Assembly (NCBI GenBank): GCA_951230915.1
Contig: OX579639.1
Coordinates: forward strand, 12,896,001-12,960,000
Direction: 5' to 3'
Source of the DNA: Antitrichia curtipendula
Taxonomy: Eukaryota; Streptophyta; Bryopsida; Hypnales; Leucodontaceae
Length of the DNA: 64,000 nucleotides
In this document: piece after piece, positions 35,009-47,240 of the stretch
Numbering within the stretch: position 1 is the stretch's first letter
Layout: every line of letters begins with the position of its first letter
The notes under the pieces: generated by a model
Seen by the model: only the letters and a program-made list of their open reading frames with translations
What the model was told of the DNA's origin: nothing
Database searches by the model: none
Translations under genes and position numbers: made by a program

Positions 35009-36547
35009 TTGCCACAGAGTTCAGTGTTTGAAAGCATGGCATGAAAAATAGAAGAAATTCACGACTGCAAGTGACAATGTAGTGTTCCCGTAACTTCCAC
35101 GAAAACATACTAGTGCATAATATTTTGAAACAAAAATAAAAGAGTCATTCTGTCATTGTATGAATTCTGACTTAGGCTTCGGAGGGTGTTTATTTGTTTT
35201 GCAGGTGCCTTGTCCACAATATGCAGTTACAAGTGCATTGGTTACATAATCCATTTAGAAGCTGAAGTAGTAGCAGATGGTAGGAAACACTTGAATTCCG
35301 TAATGAGCAACTTCAGCAGAGAAAGAGAGAAATAATCCAACGAAGGCAAATTCATTGCTTAGCTTGAAGATTGACAAACGGAGTAGAAAAGATGAACTAA
35401 TCTACTCAGAAGGGAATTCTCATCACACTTGCACAATTATCGTGTGTTATTTAATTCAAACATGTTCTGATTTTGGCATCGGAGCTTTGTTTGTTGTCTT
35501 GCAGGGAATGGGTCTTGCTTCTCTAGGAGTATATAAATAATACATAGCAAGCAACTAGTATGCATAAGTTGAGAATTCACCTGGTAGAAGAAGAGTTGTG
35601 GGGCGGGTGGGTGCAGCATACTGAAATGCATTCAGTTGGTTCTCCATTGGAAGTCGTTGAATGTCTGTGAGAAACAGAAAAAGATAGTAAAAATGTATGT
35701 GAAGTTTTTCTTGAAAATGCAGGGCAGGTGGCTTCTGAAGGGCATGCGGATACTATGACAACGAGGTAATGGCCAGAAGCCATGTCCCGTTGATTGTACA
35801 CAGGGGGTTAGAACTTTGGAATCCACAACTCTAAAAGAAATCTGAGGTAAACAGTTAATCCAGATATTTCCTACTGTGGACCATGACATGTACACAATGT
35901 TTGAGAAAATACACAATGTAGAACCACGAAGTCAAGCAACCAGAATGGAATAGACAACCAATAAAACACGAAGAAATACAAAGGAGCAATAATGACAGCA
36001 TGTAAGCTTTAACAAATTAGAAGGAATTTCAAGAGGACAAGGGAAACGAACCTTCTCCAGGATGAAGGATTCTGCAGTCTGGATTCTGGGCATGATGAAG
36101 TGCCAACGCTTTATGCTTGTCATGCCTTGCAGAGGCCTCTTGCTTTGAAAGTCGTGCCACTCTCTTTGGAGTGATTTAAGGAAAAATGAAGGAACGGTCC
36201 TATGTAATGGGCCACCAGGGCCACCAATAGATAAGACCTCTCCAGAATCCCTGAAATCTTTATTTCATGAAGATCACAGATTTTTTCGTAGCAGCAATTT
36301 TGGCAGTGGTAAGCCAAAAGTTGTTACGTAATAAAGGCCGAAATATCGTTCTTAGCAGCATGCCACATCATGGAACACGTAGGTTCGGTGGTTACTAAAA
36401 TCCGCAAGTGGGAAAGCACAAGCATTTAAGACTACTTCATTAACCAAAGAACAATATCATAAGGCCAAGTGGGAACATCCCTTGAGAGACATATATTTTT
36501 TAAAATCTCTGTCATGGTGAGCCATGCTCTCTGATGGTAAATAAGGG
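35009..36547. other. No recognised gene; probable right arm of the Harbinger element
   Basis: The sequence is low-copy and moderately AT-rich. Small reading frames show no family resemblance. It probably belongs to the non-coding right arm of the transposon up to about 36482, though the terminus is uncertain. Confidence 0.4.
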
Positions 36548-36683
36548 TAGGAGGTTCATAAACCGACCATGTTCTAAAAGCAACCCTTACTTAGGAATGA
36601 ATGATGTTTCTCTTAAAATACATATTATTATCATCGATGAGTTAGATAGGCTTCAAAGGTTGGTTTATGGATCTCCTACTGTA
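36548..36683. repeat. Short inverted-repeat element with GTAGGAG ends
   Basis: The left arm GTAGGAGGTTCATAAACCGA pairs with the right arm GGTTGGTTTATGGATCTCCT. Related ends occur at about 44465 (TAAGGTAGGAGGTCTATAAA), 39507-39530 and 1435-1456, so this is a dispersed family. It is non-coding. Confidence 0.6.
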
Positions 36684-38070
36684 ATTCTTAATCCTTAAAG
36701 TTCTTTGACTATGTTTCACTTTAAACACTCAACATGGATTGTTTTGATGGCAAAGGCCCCCCAAAAATGACAAATGAAATCTTGTTGCATCTTACCTTAA
36801 GATCTAGTGGTAGACTACTTCATTACATTGTAGTAAAAAAATATGTGGAAGGTTTTCACCACACAAATTGCAAGACTATCGTGTTTTAAGTTGAATTTTT
36901 TTTTAGGCATCCAAATTTCAAGCAATTCTAATTTGAGGAGGCTTTTGTACAAGTTAGTTTTACTTTTTTGCTTGAATTTTTTTTGTTCTCTTTTTCTGAC
37001 AAAGTTGGCCACATGTTCAAAAAAATTCATAACATTTCAAATTGGGAACATGTGCCAAAAACATCCAATTAGAAATTAGCTTCAAGAAAAGTCTCATGCG
37101 AAGTCCTTTTTTCAACAACTTATAACTTTCTCATACAATAATTTTTTCAAGATGTGAACAATGGAGTTCTAGATTTCAATTAGATCTAGAGGAGGAAAAG
37201 AAATCAAACTTTGGCAAGCTTAATCAATCTAAGGTAAAACAACCCATTGTGTCCAAAATTAGGAGTTTGCAATTGCTGAATTTTCTTAATTTTTTCCCAC
37301 ATAAAGAGAAGTGTGAGAAATAGTGTGAGCAATTGAAATTATATATTTTTTTTTGACAAAGTATGAATTTGCTATAATTTTTTGAAGTGTTTAATGCATC
37401 ATGGCCCCAAAGAGTCTATGTACTATCTTCCTGACTATCTTAGAACCAACAAAATCTGAATCCATAATGCTCATCTTGTTCATCTAAAGCACGCATGATA
37501 TTTTCTAACATGAAAAGTTTAAAATGTCTATTCTTATAATGACTTCACACTGAAAAGTTGGAAGTTACTAATGAGGTTACTAATTACTCCATTACTATCA
37601 TGTAGAACATGCATTGAGGCCCAAATTTCACATATTGAAAAAACTCATTATGAGATCATTCCCTAAGTGTCTCAATCTATGGAGTCATCTGGACATAATG
37701 GGTTGTTTTACCTTGTGCCTAAGCTAAAGGAAAGGGAAGTTGGGCACATTGGGCTTGATATGGGACAAAGCTAGGCTAGGGTTAGCGAAATCTTAACCAT
37801 CTTGAATCATTGACATTGGATCACTTTCTCCTTGATTTTGAAGATATTCCGTGCTCCATGAACTTTGATCTTAAGATATTCGGCATTACATTTCAAGGAA
37901 TTCAATATATGTAGTAGCTGTCCAACATAGCTTTTTAAATCCACTTATTATTTTAGTGCACAGAGATGAGTAGAGAATCTCTTTATACAAGTGGTGTGGT
38001 ATGAGGTAAACAACCCCCATGTGAGATATGTAAATTAGAATTACTAGAAGCTCAACCGTTCATAGTTAAC
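36684..38070. other. AT-rich gene-free stretch
   Basis: No gene is seen. A TTAATCCTTAAAGTTC string at 36688-36703 resembles a TTAA-element left end without an identifiable partner. The rest is unassigned AT-rich sequence. Confidence 0.4.
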
Positions 38071-39502
38071 CCATTAAAGATTGCGGTTGATTCCGGAGGG
38101 GGGGGGAAGAGGAAGGAAGACGTTTCTTGGTTTTAAGCTAAACATGAAAAAAATACCAAACCACAATGCATTCCGGAGATTTAACCTAGGATTTTGCATA
38201 AATGCTTGGGGGCTTTGCAATAAAAGAATGAAAAATTTTGCATTGTTTTTTGTATTTTCAGCCAATATTTTTTTAGTTTTTTTATTGCATATTGCAAAAT
38301 TGCATACTAGCACAAATTGTCATGATTCTTGTCTTGTAGCATTTGGTTTGCAATTCCCTAAATTTGTCCTCTTTTGTCCATATCCAAATTCATTGTAAGA
38401 CTTCAGCTACCAATGAAAAAGTGTCAATTTTGACCAAAAAGTGGTCAACCAATCCTTATTGGGTTTAGTGAAAAATAGGAATTGTGTTCAAATTATAATT
38501 TTAGGCTTCATTTTGGCATAGCAAAATAACTTTTCTCAAGAAACTTTGAGTTTAGAAAAGTTGGAAAATCAAACTAAATTTTATTTCCCTAAATCCATTT
38601 GACATTTCATATCTCCAATCAAAAGTTATGGACAAATTCAGAGAGGGCTTAGAAGGGACATTTTCTTTGACATTTTCAAGATTCCATAACTTTTTTTAGA
38701 GACTCAAAATCACAGACAGGGTTTTAAGAGATGAAATTTAGCTTGATTTTTCAACTTTTTTTTGTTCAAATTGTTTTGAAAAAAATTATTCTACCATGCC
38801 AACATGAGGTCTGAAATTCTACTTTGAACACAATTCCTACATTTTGACAATGAGTGGTGAAGCTCTCATTTTCAAATCATCCCATATCCTTTGAGGATTC
38901 GTGATGGACAATGGATTTGATTATAAAAATGACCTCTCCACCTTCCATTCTTAAAAAATTAAATAAAACAATTGCTTCATTGAGCCATCAAAAAAATTTG
39001 GATGGTAGTTTGTCATATGACAATTTGTAATTTGTTCAATAGATTCTTTGGATGTTTGAATTTGTTTATTTTCAAACATAGCAGTTAGGACTAATAACTT
39101 CCCTTCAGACCAAAGGTACATAGCAATTGTCTCCTTGCTATCATCTCATTGAATTTGTGACAAATTTATGAGTTCAAAAAATGTCAATGAAGTACCTAGC
39201 CTAAACTTGGGCTGAAAGTTTATCCATGGTCATGTCCAAACTCTTTCAAGCATGGTATTGCAATTTTTGCTCTAATATAAATAACCATGGCCATGTTGTT
39301 CCCCTGTTCATTCAAAATGACATTTTCTCCTGTAACTTCTTATGGACAAATTCAAATGAGTTTTTTTTAGTGGAGCGACAAGGTACTCTTCTTCCCAACA
39401 TCCCAAAAAAAATTCAAAAAATATAGTGAATTTTTCCATTTATAGTGAGCTGCCCAAAATCACTATGTTGCCCCCCAAAAGCGTTGATTGATCGTTTAGG
39501 GG
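38071..39502. repeat. TTAA-flanked element, 1.4 kb (copy J)
   Basis: TTAA lies at 38067-38070 and 39503-39506. The left end CCCATTAAAGATTGCGG is diverged; the right end reads CCCCTAAACGATCAATC on the complement. It is the longest member of the set and may contain internal insertions. A G-run occurs at 38098-38106. There is no intact coding sequence. Confidence 0.6.
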
Positions 39503-39506
39503 TTAA

Positions 39507-40237
39507 AGGGTTGGTTTATTGACCTCCTACCCCAATACTTTCAATCAAGGGCTTTCATTCAAAGCAAGAATTTGACTCATATCCTTTCTCTATAAAAAAT
39601 AAAAATAAACCAAAAAATAAAAAGTAAAAATAAAAATAAAAATAAAAGCATTCAGTTGCCAACTGGAGGGGTCAATAATCTTGAAGGAATTCAGGAATTT
39701 GATGAGAGCCGGCCACATGAGTTTGTGTGGTCAAAGTGTCCAACTCCACCTCCCTGCCACAACTCCCGAGGACAGAGCTCAACTCCAGGCAAGGCAATCT
39801 CAGTGTTTCGGAATGCGCACCAACAGACCACTTCAACCAAAAAAACAAAAGTCTATTATATGACACAAATCCATTTTTCATTTTTCATTTTTTCATTTTT
39901 TCATTTTTTCATTTTTGGGGAACAAAAGAACTACATTTTCATTTTTCATAATAAAAAGGATGGACACAAATGAGGCAAGCCGGGAGCCCAGAACGCAGAC
40001 TTTCTTTAGATGATGTTTGGGTCCTTTCATCTATCATCCAAAAGTGGAGTCTTGCATGCGTTAGGCAGCACTTTTGAACTCTCGAATTTGCTGTTGTCCA
40101 CGAGTTGAATCCGTCTTGCCTTGCATACATAAACTTTTGGCTTTTGAACATGAGAACTTGCTGTTGTTCATGAGTTGAATTTGCCAATCAGGCTGCAACA
40201 AGTTGTTTGTATGCCCCCCATCACCAAAAAAAAAAGG
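39507..40237. other. Gene-free stretch with two simple A/T-rich repeats
   Basis: AAAAATAAA-type repeats occupy about 39594-39648, and CATTTTT-type repeats about 39871-39916. A TTGAATTGCTGTTG-like word pair recurs near 40080-40110 and 40160-40185 (TTGCTGTTG(T)CCA/CAT, GAGTTGAAT). The overlapping reading frames are not gene-like. Confidence 0.5.
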
Positions 40238-41712
40238 ATGGTAGAATCACCCATAGTCAACCACTTAACCTGGCTAAAGTCCCAAGGTCGTTTTTTCATC
40301 AAAAATCACTCAAAACTGTCATTTCTAGAGAAAAGAGCAAAAAAAAAAAATTAATGTTTCTTTTTGCACATTTAACCGTAGGATCTTGTACTAGACTAGT
40401 ATAAGAATGTGTAGAAGAAATTTCAAATTTTTTGACCATGTTGTTTGCAAGATATTTGCATTTAAAGTGAAAGAATCTAGTTTTTTTGCATGATAGATGA
40501 ACCTTCAAATTTGAAGTTAAAAAGGTTCTATCATTCAAGATTGAAGGAAAAATTAAATCATTTATAGCTCTAAGATAGAATTGAAATATACTAATCTCAA
40601 CGGTGAGATTGTTCTAGCAAGAAATCTTGACCTTTTGAAACTTTTTTTTTTTTTAATTGTTAAAATTGAGTTCAGAAATGAATCCTTAAAGTTCTTTTTT
40701 CAAAAAGATGCTCTAATTGCCCAAAAAACAAGATTGACCATAACTTTTGCATAACAAATGCAAATTGAATAAATCAAAGCTTTCCATGTAAATAAAAATA
40801 AAATCTATATGAAACAAATTTTTTTTTTTAAATTTTAAATTTTTTTTTGAGGATTTTTTCCTGCCCGCCGAACTGAAATTTGGGGTTTTTGTGCCATAAC
40901 TTTTGCTCCAGGGCATAGATTGAAATAAAAATTACATTTTCGGAAAGCTTATGTGATTCTCTATCTTCACAAAAAAAAAATTCAGAAAATTAAAAAAATT
41001 ATTGAGACCGTAGGAGCCTGCACGAAATCCATTTTGTCCCCCAAGGGGACAACGGGACTTTAGGGGTTAAGCAATTATGCGCACGTTCTGGAGGAGTGTA
41101 AGATAATGTAAATTTTTTGTCATATAGAAGATAGAAATCACGAGGATTGCAATTTCTTTGGTAATTTTATGCCTTGAATTGAATTTTGCTATGAATTTTA
41201 GAAGCCAAAAGTTGACCTAAACCCATACCTGATCATTAAAAAAATCTGAACCTGCAAAGGGATGTTTGATCTTCATTTTGCACCCGCTCCACCCCCTTGC
41301 CGCAGTACAAATACATAAAAAAATTAAAAGTAAACAAATCTTTTTTAAATCGACAATCTAACATGGCAATAATAGTGCCTTGTTAAAAAATTAATTAATT
41401 ATTATTAATAATAATAATATTTTTATTATTATTTCCCCCCTTGTAATCGCATTACTGCCATGTAGTCTTGTGGTCTTCTACAAGGCCAAAAAATTTTCTA
41501 ATGGTATAGAGTCTTCCAATTCCGATCATTCAGTAACTACTTTCTTGTTCACTACTTTGGAATATGTGTCATGACTTTATTAGTCCCAACCTTGAAAATG
41601 AGAAAAACACATTCCAAACTTTGGATGGAAATTTTTTCTAGCCTTGGTTGGATATAGTTGCACCTTATAGGTTGGGTATAGATCCTTGGTTGGGAATGGG
41701 TGATGCTACCAT
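40238..41712. repeat. GGTAGA-ended host element carrying a nested TTAA element
   Basis: Terminal inverted repeats: left ATGGTAGAATCACCCATAGT, right (complement) ATGGTAGCATCACCCATTCC. The body flanking the nested insert (41071-41230, then 41505-41712) matches the copy at 55147-56511: TTCTGGAG, GAAGATAGAAAT, CTATGAATTTT(A/G)GAAGCCAAAA, ACATTCCAAACT. An AT-rich insertion at about 41237-41500 is unique to this copy. It is non-coding. Confidence 0.7.
40269..41066. repeat. TTAA-flanked element nested in a host element, 798 bp (copy D)
   Basis: TTAA lies at 40265-40268 and 41067-41070. The right end reads CCCCTAAAGTCCCGTTGTCC on the complement; the left end is slightly altered (CCTGGCTAAAGTCCCAAGG). 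The interior is homologous in inverse orientation to 27437-28331. It sits after GTCAACCAC and before GCAATTATGC of the host, exactly where the 3.5-kb copy has an uninterrupted TTAA. Confidence 0.75.
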
Positions 41713-42997
41713 AACTTATGTAGAAGAAGATCACCCATTTCCAACCACTTAAGCAGGTTGGCCTATGTGCAATATGGAGAAGGTTGGAGAATTTTGTTCT
41801 CCATCTACAAAAATACATATGAAGAAGATTCCATATTTTTTCAGACTTTTATTATCAAAAACAAAATTACTACTAATTTTTTTTGTGAAGATTCTATTTG
41901 TCTCATTTTCCATATATAGGCAGACCCATTTCCAACCATAGGATGATTACAAAACCGATGTAAGTGATTGGTGTGGCTTTCAATGTACACCTCTTGTACA
42001 TTTCTATTAATCTTGCTAGTCATGTTGTATGTGAGTTGTCACCTATACAATACCTAATCAAAAATCGAGTAGTCTATGCTGTGAGAATAGGAAGCCAATC
42101 GGAAATGGATGATCTCCTTTAGCTGCTAATGTGGCACCATCATTAAATTATACTCCAATTGTTTGATGACATTGTCACCAGCCCCATTGTGAATTAAAAA
42201 AACTACAGCAGGCTAGTTCCAGTGGGCCCCCAATTCATTCAATCAAGGATATGTGACTAGGAGACTAGGTCTTTGCTCGTTCAACAATTGGACCCAATAA
42301 GTCCACATGTGCATATCTGGCAGTGGATCCTCTTTCCATGACAATTGGACATCTGGCTGGACTCCTCGTTCTCGTTCAAGCTGATTATTGATCCCCACAA
42401 GTTATGGCAATTGTCACATTCTTATTTTTATTTTTATTTTTGAAACAAATGAGTTGTCACATTTTAAACAGCCCCCCCAGGTGACTGTTGCCCCTGTGAT
42501 TGATTGGGGGGATCCACTCAATTCCAATGTTTTGAACCACTAAAATTTATAAGTTAAGTTACCAAGGACTTCAATCCACAAAAGAGCACCCTATGTGGAT
42601 GCTGATGTGTCCACCACTCAGCACTTGCCAACTTGCGTCATTAATTAGTTCGATGGTCAAGGGATGATCATCGTCCTTGCAGGGAAAATTGGGGCCACTT
42701 GTCATGTGATTTTAAATTAATGTAGAAAAGAAGTGAACAAAAAAGAGTCCGAGAACAAAAATGGGGCATTGATGAAGTTCACAGACTCTGTCAAGAATGA
42801 CAAACATAACAGGAGTTATGAAGCTGGTGCCCACGAGGCCAAAGTGGTACAGAGAACTGAATTGGTCAAAAGAATTGAAATGAATTAACCTTAATTCTTG
42901 CAACTGAAATTGGGGAGTTTCGTCTCAGTTTTCTTATTTTCTCTCTTGGACTCTTGGACACAAGATGCAAGAGTTACAACACTTTGAAGCGGACTTC
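41713..42997. other. Gene-free stretch with further host-element fragments
   Basis: A second GGTAGA-family left end (CACCCATTTCCAACCACTTA, then AGCAGG) lies at 41732-41756, again with an uninterrupted TTAA. Another related piece, CCCATTTCCAACCATAG, lies at 41926-41942. No gene is recognised in the remainder. Confidence 0.45.
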
Positions 42998-43413
42998 TAA
43001 GTTAGGAGGCTCAGAAATGGCACATCTAGGGGCTGGTTTGCCTTTTTCGTGTATTTCATTGGATGGGAATAATTTTAGCTCATTTTTCAAACAAAAAGAA
43101 ACAGACGAGGAATCTAATCCAAGTGGTTTTGTATTTTTCCAAGCATTTTTGAATTACTTATGAATTTTCAAACGAATTGGATCATAGGTCCCTATTTATG
43201 ACCCTAGGCCTTCTATAAATGGTTCACTTGCAATTTTACAGAAAGATGGGAAAAGCAAAGCGAATGATTGGCTCTTGCAATTGATAATGCTTTTTTCCTT
43301 GATTCATTCAATAACTATACATGTGAATTTCAGAACCAATTCATGTCCATTTTACAACCATTTATAGGGTCCGTTCTTAATGCCCGTTCCATTTTATAGC
43401 CTCGTATCTTAGA
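42998..43413. repeat. Diverged TAAGGTAG-family element
   Basis: The left end TAAGTTAGGAGGCTCAGAAA matches the truncated element at 63888. The body (CCAAGCATTTTTGAATTACT, then CAATTGATAATG) matches 8573-8909. The right end, on the complement, reads CTAAGATACGAGGCTATAAA. It is non-coding. Confidence 0.5.
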
Positions 43414-43569
43414 CTAAGTTATGTGAGAACACTTTTGGTCACTTGGGGCGTTGAGGAGTTAACACAAATGAAAAAGGCTTTCATTGGAGGAGTAAACTAT
43501 GGTGGTGGGCTCTTATTGTGACCCTCTTTTTTAAACAGTCGCTACTAAAAGCTCTAAAATGAATAATAA

Positions 43570-43693
43570 AGGTATGTTCCCACTTAGTGTTAGAGGTGTT
43601 GGTAGTGAGGGGTCTTAGGAACAAATTTGTACTTACTTTTGGGCCAATTTCACATTCCAAACAACACCTCTAACACCAAGTGGGAACATACTT
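43570..43693. mobile_element. PIF/Harbinger-type MITE, 124 bp, copy 2
   Basis: The element is flanked by TAA at 43567-43569 and 43694-43696. The left end AGGTATGTTCCCACTTAGTG pairs with the right end, whose complement reads AAGTATGTTCCCACTTGGTG; inner arms continue as TTAGAGGTGTTG. It is a sister of 7895-8017. Nearly symmetrical arms around a short AT-poor centre give strong foldback potential. Confidence 0.8.
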
Positions 43694-44043
43694 TAAGTGG
43701 TTCTGAAATGGACTATCAATAATGTGAGAGAGTAATAAAAATTGTCAGATATTAGTTTATACTTCGCCAATAGATGGAATAAGGGCAAGGGTGGGTCCAT
43801 TTCGAAACCAAGGTGTCTCCACTTGATTTTTCTAAATGAAATTGGTTGCCTAGTTGCCTTCTTACAAATGCTAAAGAATCTAGGATCTGTTTAAGTTTAC
43901 CAATGGTCACATTTTGGAACCTTGTGTTTACTTTCTTCATGTCACAGTGCTTATTTCTGGTCAAGACATATCTAATTTCAAATTGCATATGTGTGGGTTT
44001 TGCAAGGCCTATGATAAAAAAAAATAGGTGCATGTGACATAAT

Positions 44044-44222
44044 TATTTGGAAATTCATAAGTAATTCATAAATGCTCCAAAAAATATGAAAGCATTTGTG
44101 TTAGATTCTACATTTGCTTCTCTTTAAGTGAAAAATAAGGAAAAAATACTTTTGGGCATCTGAAAACCATCAGATAGACCAAGTAGCCCTTAAAGGGTTG
44201 TTTTATGAGCACACTACCTTAG
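44044..44222. repeat. TAAGGTAG-family fragment (right part)
   Basis: The body (TTCATAAGTAATTCATAAAT, then GAAAAATAAGG) and the right end (CTTAAAGGGTTG ... ACTACCTTAG) match the right half of 48250-48666. The left half is absent or unrecognisable. At about 44460 a TAAGGTAGGAGGTCTATAAA end of a related family follows. Confidence 0.55.
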
Positions 44223-44649
44223 CTACAGCAAACCCCATTCGCAAATGTAACAAAAAGCATGTAAAGTAACAACAAAGAGAAGCCTCCATAGGAAGCCAAG
44301 TGAAGTCTTTGAAAGCCTCGAGGCACCGGCTAAATGCACTTGAAAAACAAAGCCCTCTTGAGAACCCGAGATAATCCACCTAGTTTAGAGTTTAATTTAA
44401 TTACTTTATAATGTAATCTATTGTTTTCTCTATCACTGTTATAACACTGAAATGTAAGGTAATTAAGGTAGGAGGTCTATAAAGCAATCATTTACAAGTT
44501 CATTGTATTTTGGGGATCGTCTTTGGCATGTTTTGCTATAAACTTTCCTAGAAAAACAAATATAACTACCATCTAATCAAGTCGTTTAATATTTTTTGGA
44601 TCTTAATGGCATTAGTTATGAGTTTTTGAAGCTAAAATGGTATGGGGAT

Positions 44650-45537
44650 CTAAAGGATTTCTAGTACAAGCATCAAATTTAGAAAAAATTAATTATTTTT
44701 TGAACACATATAACTAAAGGATCTTGTAGTACACTAGTTTGAGAGGATGTGTAAAAACAAGTTCAAAAAATTTCACTATGTAGATTGCAAGAAATTAGCA
44801 TTTGAAGTGACAAAACACCTTTTTTTTGGCCCTGCGAAAAAACAGGTAGCTTTATTCCACAAGATCACATTTGAATGCAAAAATGTCCAAAATGATGCTT
44901 CTTCTTTGTATTCATTCTTCAAGGCAAGTTGGCTAGATGCTTGAAAAAATTTAGATCATTTAGAATTGTACAACATACAAGAAAAAAATAATATGTAGAA
45001 AGAGGTAGAGAATGATTCAAAATACAAAATTGTTAAGAATTTAGTTATGGAATTGAAAAATGCCAATCTGAATGGTTGAAATGTTGTAAAAAACATTCTA
45101 CATCTTATGATTTTGTTTATTTTCCAAAAATATTAAAAATTGAGTAAAATAATGACTTCAAAGTTTATTTTAGAATAGAGATTCTATAATTGCCCACAAA
45201 CTAAAACTCCTCATAAATTTTGACTCATTGATCAAAATGGAATGATTCAAAGCATTCCATATATATATAATTCTAGAAAGCCGGTTTCAAAATTTTGCTT
45301 CTGACAAAAGTGATTTTATTGATTTGCCTACACTACCCACTTACAAAAAAAAATTAAAATATTGGGCCAAAACTCTTGACTCATATTTTCAAATGCCATG
45401 AAATTTAGTACATATGAAAGATATTCCTTGTCCTCACTTTCTGTTAAAATTTCAGCCTTAAATATGCAAATCTCTAGTCACACATAATTACCCAAAATTT
45501 CTATGTTGCCAAAAAATGCATTTTAGTCCTTTAGGGG
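44650..45537. repeat. TTAA-family element, left-truncated (copy H)
   Basis: The right end reads CCCCTAAAGGACTAAAATGC on the complement and is followed by TGAA in place of TTAA. The interior is closely related to 55178-56113, including GGATCTTGTAGTA, GCAAGTTGGCTA and the TTCAAAGCATTCCAT blocks. The left terminus is missing. It is non-coding. Confidence 0.65.
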
Positions 45538-45935
45538 TGAAGTAAAATAAAATCTTTCAAATCTACTATATTTGATATTTTATTTTTGACCAATATCCTT
45601 TAAAGTTTACTTTAAGCATCAAAAATCAAATTTTGAAGAAAATTATTTATGGTTTTTCTATTGAAATTTTGCACAAAAGTGTCCATTGCAAATCTTGAAT
45701 TTTTAGTATTAGAGTCTTTTACAATTGAGCCTCAAATACATTGGATTTTAAGGAAAAAATCACATTGAAAATTCATTTAAAAAAAATTGTAGAGTAGTTT
45801 TTGAGAATTCATAAATGATTGTGGTTATGCATGTTACTTATGTACTTTTACTTCAATTTTTTTTCAAAACCTCAATTTTATATTTGACATGTAAAAATAA
45901 GATTGAAAGACTTCAAATTACTTTTAAAGTGTTAA

Positions 45936-46280
45936 CCTTTAAACGACAAATTCAAATGGATTTTAAGTGAATTTTCTAAAAAATTCCTCCAATACTCGAC
46001 TACATGTGGATTTCCTTAGTATCATTCTCTTTACCTTCATAAGATGCATGTATCAATCTAAATCTTTGATTTTGAGTCACATTTTGAATTTGTGTTTTTT
46101 GCATTAAAAAGTCTAATTAAAAAAAATTGAATGGTGGCTTTGAGGTTGCCCATGGCCTTGAGGAGGGCGGAAGCTTATCATTGATTGGTCATTTGAACAA
46201 GCTATATAATGCCCATTTAAGAAAAAATTCAAGATTCAAGTTTATGCATTTAAACTAGGATTTCAAATATCCTTTAAGGG
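45936..46280. repeat. Short TTAA-flanked element, 345 bp (copy O)
   Basis: TTAA lies at 45932-45935 and 46281-46284. The ends are CCTTTAAACGACAAATT and (complement of right) CCCTTAAAGGATATTTG. It resembles the 348-bp element at 29615-29962 in size and terminal sequence. It is non-coding. Confidence 0.7.
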
Positions 46281-46284
46281 TTAA

Positions 46285-46991
46285 TATATTTTTGATCAAG
46301 CATTATAATCTTTCAATTCATAAATGATATTGTTGTGTTTACTTTTCCTAAGCAATCCATAACATAACTCATTTGAATTCATACAATTACATTTTTTTTA
46401 AATTGATAAAACTAAAGATTTTTGTTTAATTTTGAACAAATTCCAAGAAGCTCAAAAAAAGGTCTTGAGCATTTTAGGGTTAATAATCTCCTAAGTTTCT
46501 TAATAGTCTCCTTAGCTTGTCTCTCTACTTTAATGGGACGACAACTACTCTTCTCTTTTTCTTTTCATTTTGATCCATATGTGTATATATATATAATTAT
46601 AATTATAATCAAAATCAAGATATTTATACCACTGATATTTGTACTGAATTACAATACCATAATATAGTACTATTATTATTACCATTTATTAAAATTGGCG
46701 TTGTTAGTCTCTAATTTACTAAGATTATAAATTATTGTCACACAACCGCAACATAACATTGTTAACCGAGCATAATGTCACCCACCCAGCTGGAGGTATA
46801 ATCCCCCCCTATATACTTGGGGGGGGGAATTCAGTTATAATATTATCAATTAGATTGGTTGGGCTCTTGCAAAGGCACTGTTGAGAGGAAGCTTAACACA
46901 ATCCCATTGGATGGACTACTGTTGAGAGGAAGCAACCAAGCAGGGGGGCTTCCATTTTTGGAGGAAACAAAAGGGACCCCCCCACGTCAGG
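46285..46991. other. Gene-free stretch
   Basis: No gene is present. A lone right-end-like string, CATTTTAGGGTTAA, occurs at 46470-46483 without a clear partner. An AT microsatellite-like stretch lies at about 46580-46612. A direct repeat of TGTTGAGAGGAAGC occurs at 46880-46893 and 46920-46933. Confidence 0.4.
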
Positions 46992-47228
46992 GGCCGGGGT
47001 GAACTGACCCCCTTGCTCGTACCCCTGGGAAAACCCTGAATTTTTTTATTTTCCATGCATGAATTTTTTTGCAAATTCTGAATTCATATTTGCAATCAGA
47101 GGCCCCAAATTAGCTAGGGGGGTTCTAGAAAATAGATTTTACACGGCACAAAATAGGGGGCTTTTTTTTCTGTGCACCCCTGGATGGACTTTGGCAGTAC
47201 GAGCGAGGGGGTCAGTTCACCCCGGCCC
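46992..47228. mobile_element. hAT-like MITE with GGCCGGGG ends, copy 1
   Basis: Terminal inverted repeats of about 30 bp start GGCCGGGGTGAACTGACCCC; the right arm is the near-perfect complement. Flanking octamers ACGTCAGG and ATGTCTGG agree at six of eight positions, consistent with an aged 8-bp target duplication. A 62-codon frame overlapping the right part is a shadow that recurs in the sister copies. Confidence 0.75.
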
Positions 47229-47240
47229 ATGTCTGGTTAA

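Larger units (their letters stand above)
31271..36482. mobile_element. Possible full extent of the decayed PIF/Harbinger transposon
   Basis: The span encloses the transposase and Myb/SANT relics. A candidate left end at 31271 (AAGGGACGAGTTCACACTG) resembles the reverse complement of a candidate right end near 36465-36482 (AAGGGATGTTCCCACTTGG), and both resemble the PIF-type MITE ends at 7895 and 43570. A matching 3-bp duplication is not visible. An alternative left end is GGGCTTTCCCACTTG at 31401. The limits are tentative; the two coding relics are not. Confidence 0.35.
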
